From assembly GCF_014596725.1 (NCBI RefSeq), contig NZ_JACVEG010000006.1, positions 62,001 to 126,000 on the forward strand: a stretch of DNA of 64,000 nt, written 5' to 3'. Below are positions 1 through 8,652 of this stretch, piece after piece. The DNA is from Vibrio sp. Y2-5. GTDB taxonomy: Bacteria > Pseudomonadota > Gammaproteobacteria > Enterobacterales > Vibrionaceae. The notes under the pieces were generated by a model that was not told where the DNA came from, made no database searches, and worked only from the letters and a program-made list of their open reading frames with translations. The first letter of the stretch is position 1, and the number at the start of each line of letters is the position of its first letter. A program made the position numbers and the translations under genes.

Positions 1-468
1 TGCGCCTTCAAAACCCATTTGTCGCCAAGCTTCAAACGCGATGATAGCAACCGCATTAGACAGGTTCAGGCTGCGGGCGTCTGGCATCATTGGAATACGG
101 ATACGCTGTTCCATTGGTAGACTCTCGATCACCTCGGCCGGAAGTCCGCGTGTTTCAGGACCAAAAAGCAGTACATCACCTTTCTGGAAACTTGCATCTA
201 CGTGATGCCCTGTCGTTTTGGTGGTACAGGCGAAAATACGGTATTGGCCACGCTCTTCTAGGTAGTTAAGGAAAGCTTGATAGTCCTTGTGCCGAGTTAC
301 TCGTGCTAGGTCGTGGTAATCCAAACCTGCACGGCGTACTTTTTTCTCTTCTAAATCAAAACCAAGAGGTTCAATTAAATGAAGGTTCGCACCACAGTTT
401 GCGGATAAACGAATTATGTTTCCTGTGTTAGGGGCGATTTCTGGCTCGTACAGGGCAATATCAAACAT
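1..468 (-). CDS. trmL: tRNA (cytidine/uridine-34-2'-O)-methyltransferase TrmL, cut by window edge
   Basis: SPOUT-family methyltransferase that 2'-O-methylates the wobble base of tRNA-Leu isoacceptors. The protein begins [17 protein letters not shown], the conserved N-terminus with its N-T-G-N substrate motif. Near the window edge it reads [10 protein letters not shown], the C-terminal motif that forms part of the knotted SAM pocket. There are 156 codons in the window with no stop, about the full length of the family (E. coli about 157), so only the last few residues are missing. The ATG is read leftwards at 466-468. It lies downstream of cpxA on the same strand with a 123-base gap, so it is probably transcribed separately. 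Confidence 0.93.
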   Translation of the reverse strand, partial: MFDIALYEPEIAPNTGNIIRLSANCGANLHLIEPLGFDLEEKKVRRAGLDYHDLARVTRHKDYQAFLNYLEERGQYRIFACTTKTTGHHVDASFQKGDVLLFGPETRGLPAEVIESLPMEQRIRIPMMPDARSLNLSNAVAIIAFEAWRQMGFEGA

Positions 469-533
469 GACGGTTAATTTCCTTACTAGGTTTGTGAGGT
501 CACAAGACCTAATCTTTTGTGGTGGGACGATTA

Positions 534-572
534 AATAAGGGGCGAGTATAAATCTCTCCCCCCTTAAATCAC
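534..572 (-). terminator. Candidate terminator after cpxA
   Basis: A G-rich arm at 537-546 can pair with a C-rich arm at about 554-563 with one mismatch. Read on the minus strand it is followed by an A/T-rich stretch. It sits just after the cpxA stop. The stem is imperfect and the call tentative. Confidence 0.35.
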
Positions 573-591
573 AAGTTACACTGAATTTTGA

Positions 592-1992
592 TTAGATAGG
601 CAAAGTGAACTGAACTTTTAAGCCATTGAGTGGGCTGCGGCTGGCTTCGATGACTCCACTATGCTGACGAATCGCACTTTCGGTAATAGCTAAACCTAAA
701 CCTGTACCACCACTGTGTCGGTCCCGCGCGGTTGAAACGCGATAAAACGGGCGGAAAATTTGTGGCAGTTCGTCATCAGGTACACCATCACCATCATCTT
801 CTACCGAAACGGTTACGTGATTCTCTGTGGCAGAAAAGCGCACAACTATGGTTTCTTTGCTGTAGTAAATCGCATTTCGAACGATGTTTTCTAGCGCACT
901 CATTAACAATTTGGGGTTGCCAGAAATAATAGCATCAGGAATATCATCAAATTGCAGCTTTTTATTCATCTGCTCTGCTTCAAACTTCGCATCGTGGAGC
1001 AATTCTTCCCAAAGGCTTCGCAACGGTTGTTCTTCACGGCTTAAGTGGCTGTTGGTCTGCATTCTCGACAGTGCGAGCAATTCGCCAATCATCTGCTCTA
1101 AGCGCTGAGCTTCGGTATCAATTCGCTCTAGCTCGCTACTGGAGCCTTGTTTTCGGGTTGCCAGCGCATTTGCCATGCGTAAGCGAGTAAGGGGAGAACG
1201 CAATTCATGGGAGATATCAGACAGTAAGCGCTGTTGTCCTGAAATCATTTGATTTACGGCTTCTACCATCTGGTTGAAACTGCGACCAGCCTGACGAAAT
1301 TCCATCGTACCTTTCTCAAGAGCTGGGTCGGCTTCAAATTGTCCACGCGCGACTCGCTGGGCGGCTTGTGCCAGACGTTGTGCTGGTTTACTCAGTGCCC
1401 AAGCCAGCCATAATAGAAATGGAGTGCTGACCAACATTACGGCCAGTAGTAGTTGTACTGGTTTATCAAACAACTGCAGTAATAACGGCGGTGGTTCGTC
1501 CCAACGGAAACCAACATAGAGCAGTAGATCTTGTTGTGCGAAAACCACAGGTACGGGGCCGGCAATCATGTATCGTCCATACAGGCGTTGCTGTGGCTTA
1601 TCTATGGATTCAATACTGGTCACAAAGTTTTGTAGAGCTTTATATTTGAAATCTGGACGCTCTCGGGCGGTTAACACATTGCCGTCTAAGTCGGTCACAA
1701 AGAAGCGTGGCCGCTCATCTCGGTCTTCATTATGCTTCATTGGCCCAAGGCCACGGTTACCATTTCCCTCAAGGAACATTAGAATTCGCGTGAGGTTGTT
1801 TTCGTTTCTGAAACGATCTTCGAGCATCTCTTTCTGAATAACAATGCGTTGAAGCATTTCTGGCGGTAAGTCGCGAGACTTACGTGGGTCTAAATGTGGA
1901 ATAGCCAATACGGCCAGCAACACCAAAAACATAGTGAGCCAGAATATTGCAAAGATGCGCCCATAAAGATTGTTGAACGTTGGTAAACGCAT
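592..1992 (-). CDS. cpxA: Envelope-stress sensor histidine kinase CpxA
   Basis: Inner-membrane sensor kinase/phosphatase that phosphorylates CpxR when envelope proteins misfold. Of 466 residues, the first membrane helix is at about 12-31 and a periplasmic sensor follows to about 175. A second helix lies at about 177-200, with a HAMP region at about 200-250. The H-box SDISHELRSPL puts the phosphorylated His at about 262. The ATPase part has the N-box (ENIVRNAIYYS), DDGDGVP and GGTGLGLAI. The ATG overlaps the cpxR stop (TAATG), giving translational coupling. Length and domain order match E. coli CpxA (457 aa). Confidence 0.95.
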   Translation of the reverse strand: MRLPTFNNLYGRIFAIFWLTMFLVLLAVLAIPHLDPRKSRDLPPEMLQRIVIQKEMLEDRFRNENNLTRILMFLEGNGNRGLGPMKHNEDRDERPRFFVTDLDGNVLTARERPDFKYKALQNFVTSIESIDKPQQRLYGRYMIAGPVPVVFAQQDLLLYVGFRWDEPPPLLLQLFDKPVQLLLAVMLVSTPFLLWLAWALSKPAQRLAQAAQRVARGQFEADPALEKGTMEFRQAGRSFNQMVEAVNQMISGQQRLLSDISHELRSPLTRLRMANALATRKQGSSSELERIDTEAQRLEQMIGELLALSRMQTNSHLSREEQPLRSLWEELLHDAKFEAEQMNKKLQFDDIPDAIISGNPKLLMSALENIVRNAIYYSKETIVVRFSATENHVTVSVEDDGDGVPDDELPQIFRPFYRVSTARDRHSGGTGLGLAITESAIRQHSGVIEASRSPLNGLKVQFTLPI

Positions 1993-2675
1993 TAATCCTC
2001 CAACACCATTAGGTAACCTCTCCCTCGAAGTGTTTTTATTCGAGCTTTTCCATCTGCGCGTTCAGGTAATTTTTTACGAAGGTTAGAGACATGCATGTCT
2101 ATGGCTCGGTCAAAAGCGGCTAACCTTTTGCCCAGTACATCAAGGCTCAGATCTTCTTTGGTGATGGTGTTGCCCGGGTTTTGAACAAAGTGAGCCAACA
2201 GTGCGAACTCAGTAGAAGTAAGGTCGACCAATTTTCCTTGGCAGTAGGCTTCTTGCTTGCCGGGAAATACCTGAATGTCTTGGCATTCAATCATGTCTGA
2301 ATGTTTGTTCTGATGTTGTTGAGTCCGGCGCAGCACGGCACGGATTCTAGCTAATAGCTCTCGGTCACTGAACGGCTTGGGCAGATAGTCATCCGCTCCC
2401 AACTCTAAACCTATTACGCGATCAATCTCTTCACCTTTAGCAGTGAGCATCAGTACGGGGGTTTGCCATTTTTCGCGTAGTTTTTTCAGCGTTTCCATGC
2501 CGTTGAGTTTAGGCATCATGACATCGAGCAAAATTAAATCGACACTATCATTGACCGCGTGTAGCCCTGCTTCTCCATCATTAGCTTCGGATACGTCAAA
2601 CCCTTCATAGCTTAAAACTTCTTTCAGCAAGCTGGTTAGCTCTGTGTCGTCATCAATTAATAGGATATGTGCCAT
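1992..2675 (-). CDS. cpxR: Response regulator CpxR
   Basis: OmpR/PhoB-type transcriptional regulator of the Cpx envelope-stress response. Of 227 residues, the receiver domain spans about 1-120, with the acidic pocket IDDD at 7-10, phospho-acceptor D51 in LILLDVMMP, and a conserved Lys in YLPKPF. A winged-helix DNA-binding domain follows (about 130-225), ending RGRGYLMV. It overlaps cpxA by one base. The gene diverges from a cpxP-like gene, and a perfect CpxR-type box lies between them (2801-2815), which suggests autoregulation. Confidence 0.96.
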   Translation of the reverse strand: MAHILLIDDDTELTSLLKEVLSYEGFDVSEANDGEAGLHAVNDSVDLILLDVMMPKLNGMETLKKLREKWQTPVLMLTAKGEEIDRVIGLELGADDYLPKPFSDRELLARIRAVLRRTQQHQNKHSDMIECQDIQVFPGKQEAYCQGKLVDLTSTEFALLAHFVQNPGNTITKEDLSLDVLGKRLAAFDRAIDMHVSNLRKKLPERADGKARIKTLRGRGYLMVLED

Positions 2676-2800
2676 GGTTACCTCAAAAAATTACGAATTG
2701 CCAATCCATCGTATATTTCCAACCGCCGTTTAAGGTAAACGGTAGTTGCTGAATATAGTGTACTGTGAATTGTCCTTTAGGATCATCGCTAAACTCGCCC

Positions 2801-2836
2801 TTTACGATTATTTACGCTTCTCAAACACTGCTTTAC
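2801..2836. promoter_or_regulatory. CpxR box in the cpxR/cpxP intergenic region
   Basis: Read on the minus strand, 2801-2815 is GTAAA-N5-GTAAA, a perfect match to the published CpxR consensus. A third TTTAC lies at 2832-2836, two helical turns from the first. It lies about 125 bases before cpxR and 95 before the cpxP-like gene, as expected for divergent auto-activation. Confidence 0.8.
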
Positions 2837-2908
2837 ATGCCAAGTCGTATTATAAATTTAAGCGCTGCACAGGCAGCCGATTCAAGTCCAAACGAGAAGG
2901 AAAAGATT

Positions 2909-3490
2909 ATGAAACTGGCAAAAAAAATGATCCTTGCAGCTGTTGTTCTACCGATGACTTTAGGCTCTGCAGCCGTGTTTGCGGCTGGTGGCGGTAAAGG
3001 CCAAGGGCGAGATTTTGGTGGTGATTGTGGACGTGGTGGCATGATGAACCAACAAGTGTTTGCCCAACTGAATGTCACTCCCGAGCAGAAAGCAAAAATG
3101 GCAGAGCTTCGTCTAAAACAACGCGATGCTATGCGTGCACAGCGCAATGGTAAACATTCTGAAATGCGTGCATTGAAACAGCAAGAACGCGATTTGGTGA
3201 TGTCATCAAATTTCGATGAAGCCGCAGCGAAAAAGTTGGCAGAACAAATGGTTCAACTTCGCGCAGAGCGACGTGTCGCTATGATGCAGCACCGTAACGA
3301 AATGATGAATGTTTTAACTGCGGATCAAAAAACAAAACTGGCATCAATTCAACAAGACCGTATGAACGAATGTGTGTTGTTTGGACAAGGTGGTCCTAAA
3401 GGTCAAGGTGGAAAAGGTGGTCAAGGTCCACGCGGGCAAGGCATGATGCGTGGTGGTTCTCAAGGCCAATCCATGGCACCTATGATGTAA
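2909..3490 (+). CDS. cpxP: CpxP/Spy-family periplasmic protein
   Basis: Small periplasmic adaptor/chaperone. CpxP holds CpxA inactive until misfolded protein titrates it away. The 193 residues start with a signal peptide (MKLAKKMILAAVVLP...AVFA, cleavage near 25). A helical, Arg/Lys/Met-rich body follows with two LTxxQ-like motifs (NVTPEQ, VLTADQ), the family hallmark. The tail is unusual, about 35 residues rich in Gly, Gln and Met. The ATG at 2909 is chosen over upstream in-frame starts because it follows an AGAAGGA Shine-Dalgarno sequence and opens the signal peptide. It diverges from cpxRA. A general Spy-like chaperone role is the alternative. Confidence 0.85.
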   Translation: MKLAKKMILAAVVLPMTLGSAAVFAAGGGKGQGRDFGGDCGRGGMMNQQVFAQLNVTPEQKAKMAELRLKQRDAMRAQRNGKHSEMRALKQQERDLVMSSNFDEAAAKKLAEQMVQLRAERRVAMMQHRNEMMNVLTADQKTKLASIQQDRMNECVLFGQGGPKGQGGKGGQGPRGQGMMRGGSQGQSMAPMM

Positions 3491-3521
3491 TAAGTCACGC
3501 ATTGAATGCGTGCAGTGATTT

Positions 3522-3546
3522 AAAGGCAGCTTCGGCTGCCTTTTCT
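3522..3546 (+). terminator. Terminator after cpxP
   Basis: Six-base perfect stem (GGCAGC/GCTGCC) with a TTCG tetraloop followed by TTTTCT, 32 bases after the stop codon. Confidence 0.85.
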
Positions 3547-3640
3547 CGTCTGGTTAAACCTGTGACTATTTTGATTCTCAAACAAGCATCCTGAACACTT
3601 TTAGGTATAATCAACGCATTGTTTGTTAAGGTAAGACGTT

Positions 3641-4549
3641 ATGAAAAAGGAATACGCACGTTTAGTTACTATTGCTGCGTGGACAGCCACTTGTGTTGCA
3701 ACCTTACTTTTGATCATTAAAGTTGCGGCTTGGTGGGTGACTGGCTCGGTGAGTTTGTTGGCATCGCTCATTGATTCTCTGTTGGATATTGCAGCTTCGG
3801 TGGTAAACCTTGTTGTGTTGCGCTATTCACTTCAGCCTGCCGATAGGGAGCATGCGTTTGGCCATGGCAAAGCGGAATCGTTGGCGGCGCTCGCTCAAGC
3901 TATGTTTATCTCAGGTTCGGCCTGCTTCCTTATTCTTAATGGTGTCGATCGCTTTTTCCGACCTCACGAATTGCAAACCCCTGAGTACGGTATTTACGTC
4001 AGCTTATTAGCGATCATCGTGACTTTTGGTCTGGTACTCTTTCAACGCCATGTGGTTAAGAAAACCGGCAGTCAGGCCATTGCTGCTGATTCACTGCATT
4101 ATCAATCAGACCTATATATGAACGGCGCTATTATGATTGCATTAGGCCTAAGCTGGTTTGGTGTGACACAAGCCGATGCGGTGTTTGCAATTGGTATCGG
4201 CTGTTTTATCCTATTCAGTGCTTATAAAATGGTGCAAGAAGCGATTCAAACCTTATTAGATAGACAGCTTCCTGAAGAAGAAAGAGAACAGATACGCCAG
4301 ATCTCGCTTTCTGTCGAAGGGGTTATGGGGGTTCATGACCTGAGAACTCGCATGTCAGGTCCAGTGAGATTTATTCAGCTACACTTAGAGCTGGATGACA
4401 AGATGCCTTTGATTGAAGCGCATCGAATTGCAGACCTTGTTGATGACAAATTATGCAAGGCGTTTCCGAGTGCGGATGTCTTGATTCACCAAGATCCGTA
4501 CTCTTTAATGTTTGGCCCTGAGAAGAAGCAAAAACTTCAACCGTGGTAG
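3641..4549 (+). CDS. fieF: Cation diffusion facilitator FieF (Fe(II)/Zn(II) efflux)
   Basis: Inner-membrane proton-coupled exporter of divalent iron and zinc. It has 302 residues and six predicted membrane helices in about the first 210. The metal site shows D45 and D49 in LIDSLLD and the matching His/Asp in SLHYQSD, identical to E. coli FieF (300 aa). The cytosolic C-terminal domain, about 215-290, has the dimer-interface metal ligands (HDLRTR, HLELD). A TATAAT box at 3606-3611 lies 30 bases before the ATG. It stands alone between the cpxP terminator and pfkA. Confidence 0.93.
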   Translation: MKKEYARLVTIAAWTATCVATLLLIIKVAAWWVTGSVSLLASLIDSLLDIAASVVNLVVLRYSLQPADREHAFGHGKAESLAALAQAMFISGSACFLILNGVDRFFRPHELQTPEYGIYVSLLAIIVTFGLVLFQRHVVKKTGSQAIAADSLHYQSDLYMNGAIMIALGLSWFGVTQADAVFAIGIGCFILFSAYKMVQEAIQTLLDRQLPEEEREQIRQISLSVEGVMGVHDLRTRMSGPVRFIQLHLELDDKMPLIEAHRIADLVDDKLCKAFPSADVLIHQDPYSLMFGPEKKQKLQPW

Positions 4550-4796
4550 CGACAAAGCTTGTCAGATCGACTATATTTTTTTGCGGTATGAATAAAATGC
4601 ACGAATCTGATGTGAATCAACGATGCAATAGTGCAAAACTGTAATACTGTTTCGGGGTAAAAAGCTTTATAGCAGCGCATGCTAAGCAAGTTAGTTTTTC
4701 TAACATACAAACATAATTACAAGATTCTGCTGTTCGAATACACTTTCGGGCAGCGCCAAAAATAGCTATACAAATTTCAAAAAATTGAGGGTGATC

Positions 4797-5759
4797 ATGA
4801 TTAAAAAGATCGGTGTTTTGACTAGTGGTGGCGATGCTCCGGGCATGAACGCAGCAATTCGCGGTGTAGTACGTACAGCGTTAAGCGCAGGCATTGAAGT
4901 CTATGGTATCTACGACGGTTACCACGGTTTGTATGAAGACCGCATCAAGCAACTTGACCGTTCAAGTGTGTCTGATGTAATCAACCGTGGTGGTACTTTC
5001 TTAGGTTCAGCTCGCTTCCCAGAGTTTAGAGAAGTTGCAGTACGTGAGAAAGCTATCGAAAACTTGAATAAGCACGGTATCGAAGCGCTTGTTGTTATCG
5101 GTGGTGACGGTTCATACATGGGTGCGAAGAAGCTGACTGAAATGGGTTACCCATGTATCGGTCTTCCGGGCACAATTGATAACGATATCGCAGGTACTGA
5201 TTACACTATCGGTTACCTAACAGCGCTTAACACTGTTATCGAATCTATTGACCGTCTACGTGATACTTCTTCATCTCACCAACGTATTTCTATCGTAGAA
5301 ATCATGGGTCGTCACTGTGGTGATTTAACTCTAACATCGGCAATTGCAGGTGGCTGTGAGTACATCATTACTCCTGAAACAGGTTTAGATATGGATAGCC
5401 TGATTTCAAACATTCAAGACGGCATCAAAAAAGGTAAGAAGCATGCAATCATCGCTCTTACTGAGTTGATGGTGGATGCCAATGTACTGGCGAAAGAGAT
5501 CGAGAAAGCGACCAACCGTGAAACTCGCGCAACCATTCTTGGTCACATCCAGCGTGGTGGTAAACCAACAGCGTTTGACCGTGTATTGGCTTCTCGTATG
5601 GGTAACTACGCGGTTCACCTATTAATGGAAGGCCACGGTGGTCGTTGTGTTGGTATCCAAAAAGAAGAATTGGTTCACCATGACATCATCGATGCGATTG
5701 AAAACATGCGTCGTCCAGTTCGTAACGATCTGTACAAAGTGGCTGAAGAATTATTCTAA
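4797..5759 (+). CDS. pfkA: 6-phosphofructokinase I
   Basis: Phosphorylates fructose 6-phosphate with ATP, the committed step of glycolysis. The 320 residues are exactly the length of E. coli PfkA. Motifs visible: [13 protein letters not shown], the ATP-site GGDGS, and catalytic GTIDNDI, with effector/substrate residues in GRHCGD and ILGHIQRGG. The ATG at 4797 is preceded by GAGGGTG; an in-frame TTG at 4785 has no support. The strong, evenly C/T-ending codon use fits high expression. glpX, encoding the opposing bisphosphatase, converges on it. Confidence 0.97.
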   Translation: MIKKIGVLTSGGDAPGMNAAIRGVVRTALSAGIEVYGIYDGYHGLYEDRIKQLDRSSVSDVINRGGTFLGSARFPEFREVAVREKAIENLNKHGIEALVVIGGDGSYMGAKKLTEMGYPCIGLPGTIDNDIAGTDYTIGYLTALNTVIESIDRLRDTSSSHQRISIVEIMGRHCGDLTLTSAIAGGCEYIITPETGLDMDSLISNIQDGIKKGKKHAIIALTELMVDANVLAKEIEKATNRETRATILGHIQRGGKPTAFDRVLASRMGNYAVHLLMEGHGGRCVGIQKEELVHHDIIDAIENMRRPVRNDLYKVAEELF

Positions 5760-5786
5760 GCAACGTTTGCAGACAAAATTGAACAC

Positions 5787-5816
5787 AAAAAAGACCGCTA
5801 ATGCGGTCTTTTTTTA
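5787..5816. terminator. Terminator between pfkA and glpX
   Basis: Stem AAAGACCGC/GCGGTCTTT with a TAAT loop and a T-run after it. The A-run on the other side would allow it to serve glpX too. Confidence 0.88.
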
Positions 5817-5826
5817 TGCTTAATTC

Positions 5827-6834
5827 TTAGAGAATAATGTCACGAATTTCTGCGTCTTTACGCTCTAAGTAGTGAATCGATTTGATACGACGAATAGTAC
5901 GGCAACGGCCACGAACGAGGAGTGTTTCTGTTGTCGCAATATGACCTTTACGCGAAATACCTTCTAGCAGATCACCTTTAGTGATACCTGTCGCTGAGAA
6001 GATAATATTGTCACTGCGTGCCATATCTTCCATCTTCAGAACCACATTAGCTTCAACACCCATTTGTTTGCAACGTTCAAGCTCTCTTGCGCCCCAGATT
6101 CGGTTATCTTCCGTGTCGCCTTTCACCTGATGGCGAGGAAGCAAACGCCCATGCATATCGCCGTCAAGAGCACGAATAACAGCAGCTGAAACCACACCTT
6201 CAGGTGCACCGCCGATGCAGTACATCGCATCGACTTCGCTGTCAGGCATACATGTTAAAATAGAAGCCGCTACGTCACCGTCTGGCACTGCAAATACGCG
6301 AACCCCCATTTGCTGCATTTCAGCTATTACCGCGTCGTGACGAGGTTTTGCAAGAGTAGTAACCACAAGCGTATCAAGTGATTTACCCAAAGCTTGAGCA
6401 ATGTTTTCCAAGTTTTCTTTCAACGGTTTATTCAGATCGATACAGCCTTTCGCACCCGGACCAACAACCAGTTTTTCCATGTACATGTCGGGCGCTTTCA
6501 AGAAACTGCCTTTTTCACCAGCCGCAAGAACCGCTAGTGCATTCGACTGACCCATCGCCGTCATACGAGTACCTTCGATTGGGTCAACCGCGATATCGAC
6601 TTCATCACCACCTAAACCGACTTTTTCACCGATGAACAACATAGGCGCTTCGTCGATTTCCCCTTCACCAATAACAATTTCGCCTTGGATTTCTGTTTGA
6701 TTCAGTAGTGTGCGCATGACTTCTACGGCAGCGCCATCAGCAGCGTTTTTATCACCGCGACCAAGCCATTTATAACCGGCTAGTGCAGCACCTTCTGTGA
6801 CTCGGGAAAAAGCCATTGCTAAATCACGTTTCAT
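5827..6834 (-). CDS. glpX: Class II fructose-1,6-bisphosphatase GlpX
   Basis: Hydrolyses fructose 1,6-bisphosphate for gluconeogenesis; metal-dependent and lithium-sensitive. The 335 residues closely resemble E. coli GlpX (336): GEGEIDEAPML and DPIEGTRMTAMGQ carry the metal ligands and phosphate contacts. GDGDVAAS-type and ITKGDLLEGI segments are also present. The ATG read from 6834 follows a TTGGAG ribosome site; a GTG two codons earlier overlaps that site and is rejected. It faces pfkA and diverges from zapB. A PurR/LacI-type palindrome lies about 60-75 bases upstream. Confidence 0.95.
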   Translation of the reverse strand: MKRDLAMAFSRVTEGAALAGYKWLGRGDKNAADGAAVEVMRTLLNQTEIQGEIVIGEGEIDEAPMLFIGEKVGLGGDEVDIAVDPIEGTRMTAMGQSNALAVLAAGEKGSFLKAPDMYMEKLVVGPGAKGCIDLNKPLKENLENIAQALGKSLDTLVVTTLAKPRHDAVIAEMQQMGVRVFAVPDGDVAASILTCMPDSEVDAMYCIGGAPEGVVSAAVIRALDGDMHGRLLPRHQVKGDTEDNRIWGARELERCKQMGVEANVVLKMEDMARSDNIIFSATGITKGDLLEGISRKGHIATTETLLVRGRCRTIRRIKSIHYLERKDAEIRDIIL

Positions 6835-7155
6835 TTTCACTCCAACTCAGAACGATAGGGGATAATTTTGGGCGGCATTCTAACATAATAGTAGGAAAAC
6901 GTTTGCTAATTAGCCTAGCGGAGAGTTGTATTGGATCAAAAGATAGTGAGATTTAACACGTTACTGGATGTATTCCGATCGAGCTGTAGTCACTTTCTGG
7001 GATCAAAGTTAGCGTAAGGTAAAATTGCGCTGTTTTTTTAAGCGAATAGCGAAAAAGATCGAATATAGTGAGTGTTTCTCTGGGCTGGGCTGAGTAGAAT
7101 GGGGCAATCAGTGACGTTTTGTCCATTTCAACCGAATCAATAAAGGGTAAGTACC
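6835..7155. other. Divergent glpX/zapB regulatory region
   Basis: A 321-base gap without a coding signal. It holds the LacI-family palindrome near glpX. I see no clear RNA gene, and no distinct promoter for zapB beyond A/T-rich sequence. Confidence 0.6.
6893..6908. promoter_or_regulatory. PurR/LacI-family palindrome upstream of glpX
   Basis: On the minus strand this reads TAGCAAACGTTTTCCT. It matches the PurR operator consensus ANGCAAACGTTTNCNT at all but the first base. It lies where the -35 region of a glpX promoter would be, with a TAGAAT-like -10 nearby. Cra or another LacI-family repressor is an alternative binder. Confidence 0.6.
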
Positions 7156-7398
7156 ATGTCTTTTGAAGTACTAGAACAACTAGAAGCAAAAATCCAAACC
7201 GCGGTTGACACAATCGCTCTACTGCAAATGGAAGTTGAAGAGCTTAAAGAAGAGAAGCAAAAACTAGTTGAAGAAGCGAATGAGTTGAAAGCAAACCACG
7301 AAGCTTCTATTCAAAAAGCACAACAAATCCAACAAGAGCACGACCAATGGCAAGAACGCATTCGTAACCTGCTTGGCAAAATGGATGACGTTGAATAA
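7156..7398 (+). CDS. zapB: Cell division protein ZapB
   Basis: Non-essential coiled-coil protein that joins ZapA at the Z-ring and stabilises the divisome. The 80 residues are almost wholly coiled coil, with a strong Glu/Lys/Leu heptad pattern and no Cys. The start ([14 protein letters not shown]) and end ([10 protein letters not shown]) are the family signature. Length is as usual (E. coli 81). The GGGTAAG ribosome site lies 5 bases before the ATG. Monocistronic, with its own terminator. Confidence 0.95.
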   Translation: MSFEVLEQLEAKIQTAVDTIALLQMEVEELKEEKQKLVEEANELKANHEASIQKAQQIQQEHDQWQERIRNLLGKMDDVE

Positions 7399-7418
7399 GC
7401 CTGCGCTTTTCACAAACA

Positions 7419-7450
7419 AAAAAACGCCGAATGTTCTCGGCGTTTTTTTA
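7419..7450 (+). terminator. Terminator after zapB
   Basis: Stem AACGCCGA/TCGGCGTT followed by seven T residues. The A-run upstream makes it possibly bidirectional with the converging metF. Confidence 0.88.
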
Positions 7451-7487
7451 TGTTTTGAATATCTAGCGAGCACAGCTTGTTTCGATA

Positions 7488-8448
<961 letters not shown>

Positions 8449-8617
8449 ACAGAATGTATTGAATACGTTTTAATGTCAACTTAACTATTATGAATTTTTC
8501 TCATGTTGATCGTGAAGCTATTTCAACTAAGTTAAATGCAAAAAGGTGGTTTTTCATATCAAAAGCCGACAACTTCGAGTGATATTCTGTATTGAGATAA
8601 TTTGCTAGCGATAAAAC

Positions 8618-8648
8618 AATAAAACTCGCCAGTTACGGCGAGTTTTAT
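8618..8648 (-). terminator. Terminator after metBL
   Basis: Perfect 10-base stem AAAACTCGCC/GGCGAGTTTT with a six-base loop, just past the metL stop. The minus-strand side continues ATTGTTTTATC. Confidence 0.85.
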
Positions 8649-8652
8649 AAAG

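Noticed and set aside
2746..3147. Two overlapping open frames on each strand in the cpxR-cpxP region
   Set aside because: They overlap the CpxP signal peptide and coding region in other frames and have no ribosome site or family resemblance.
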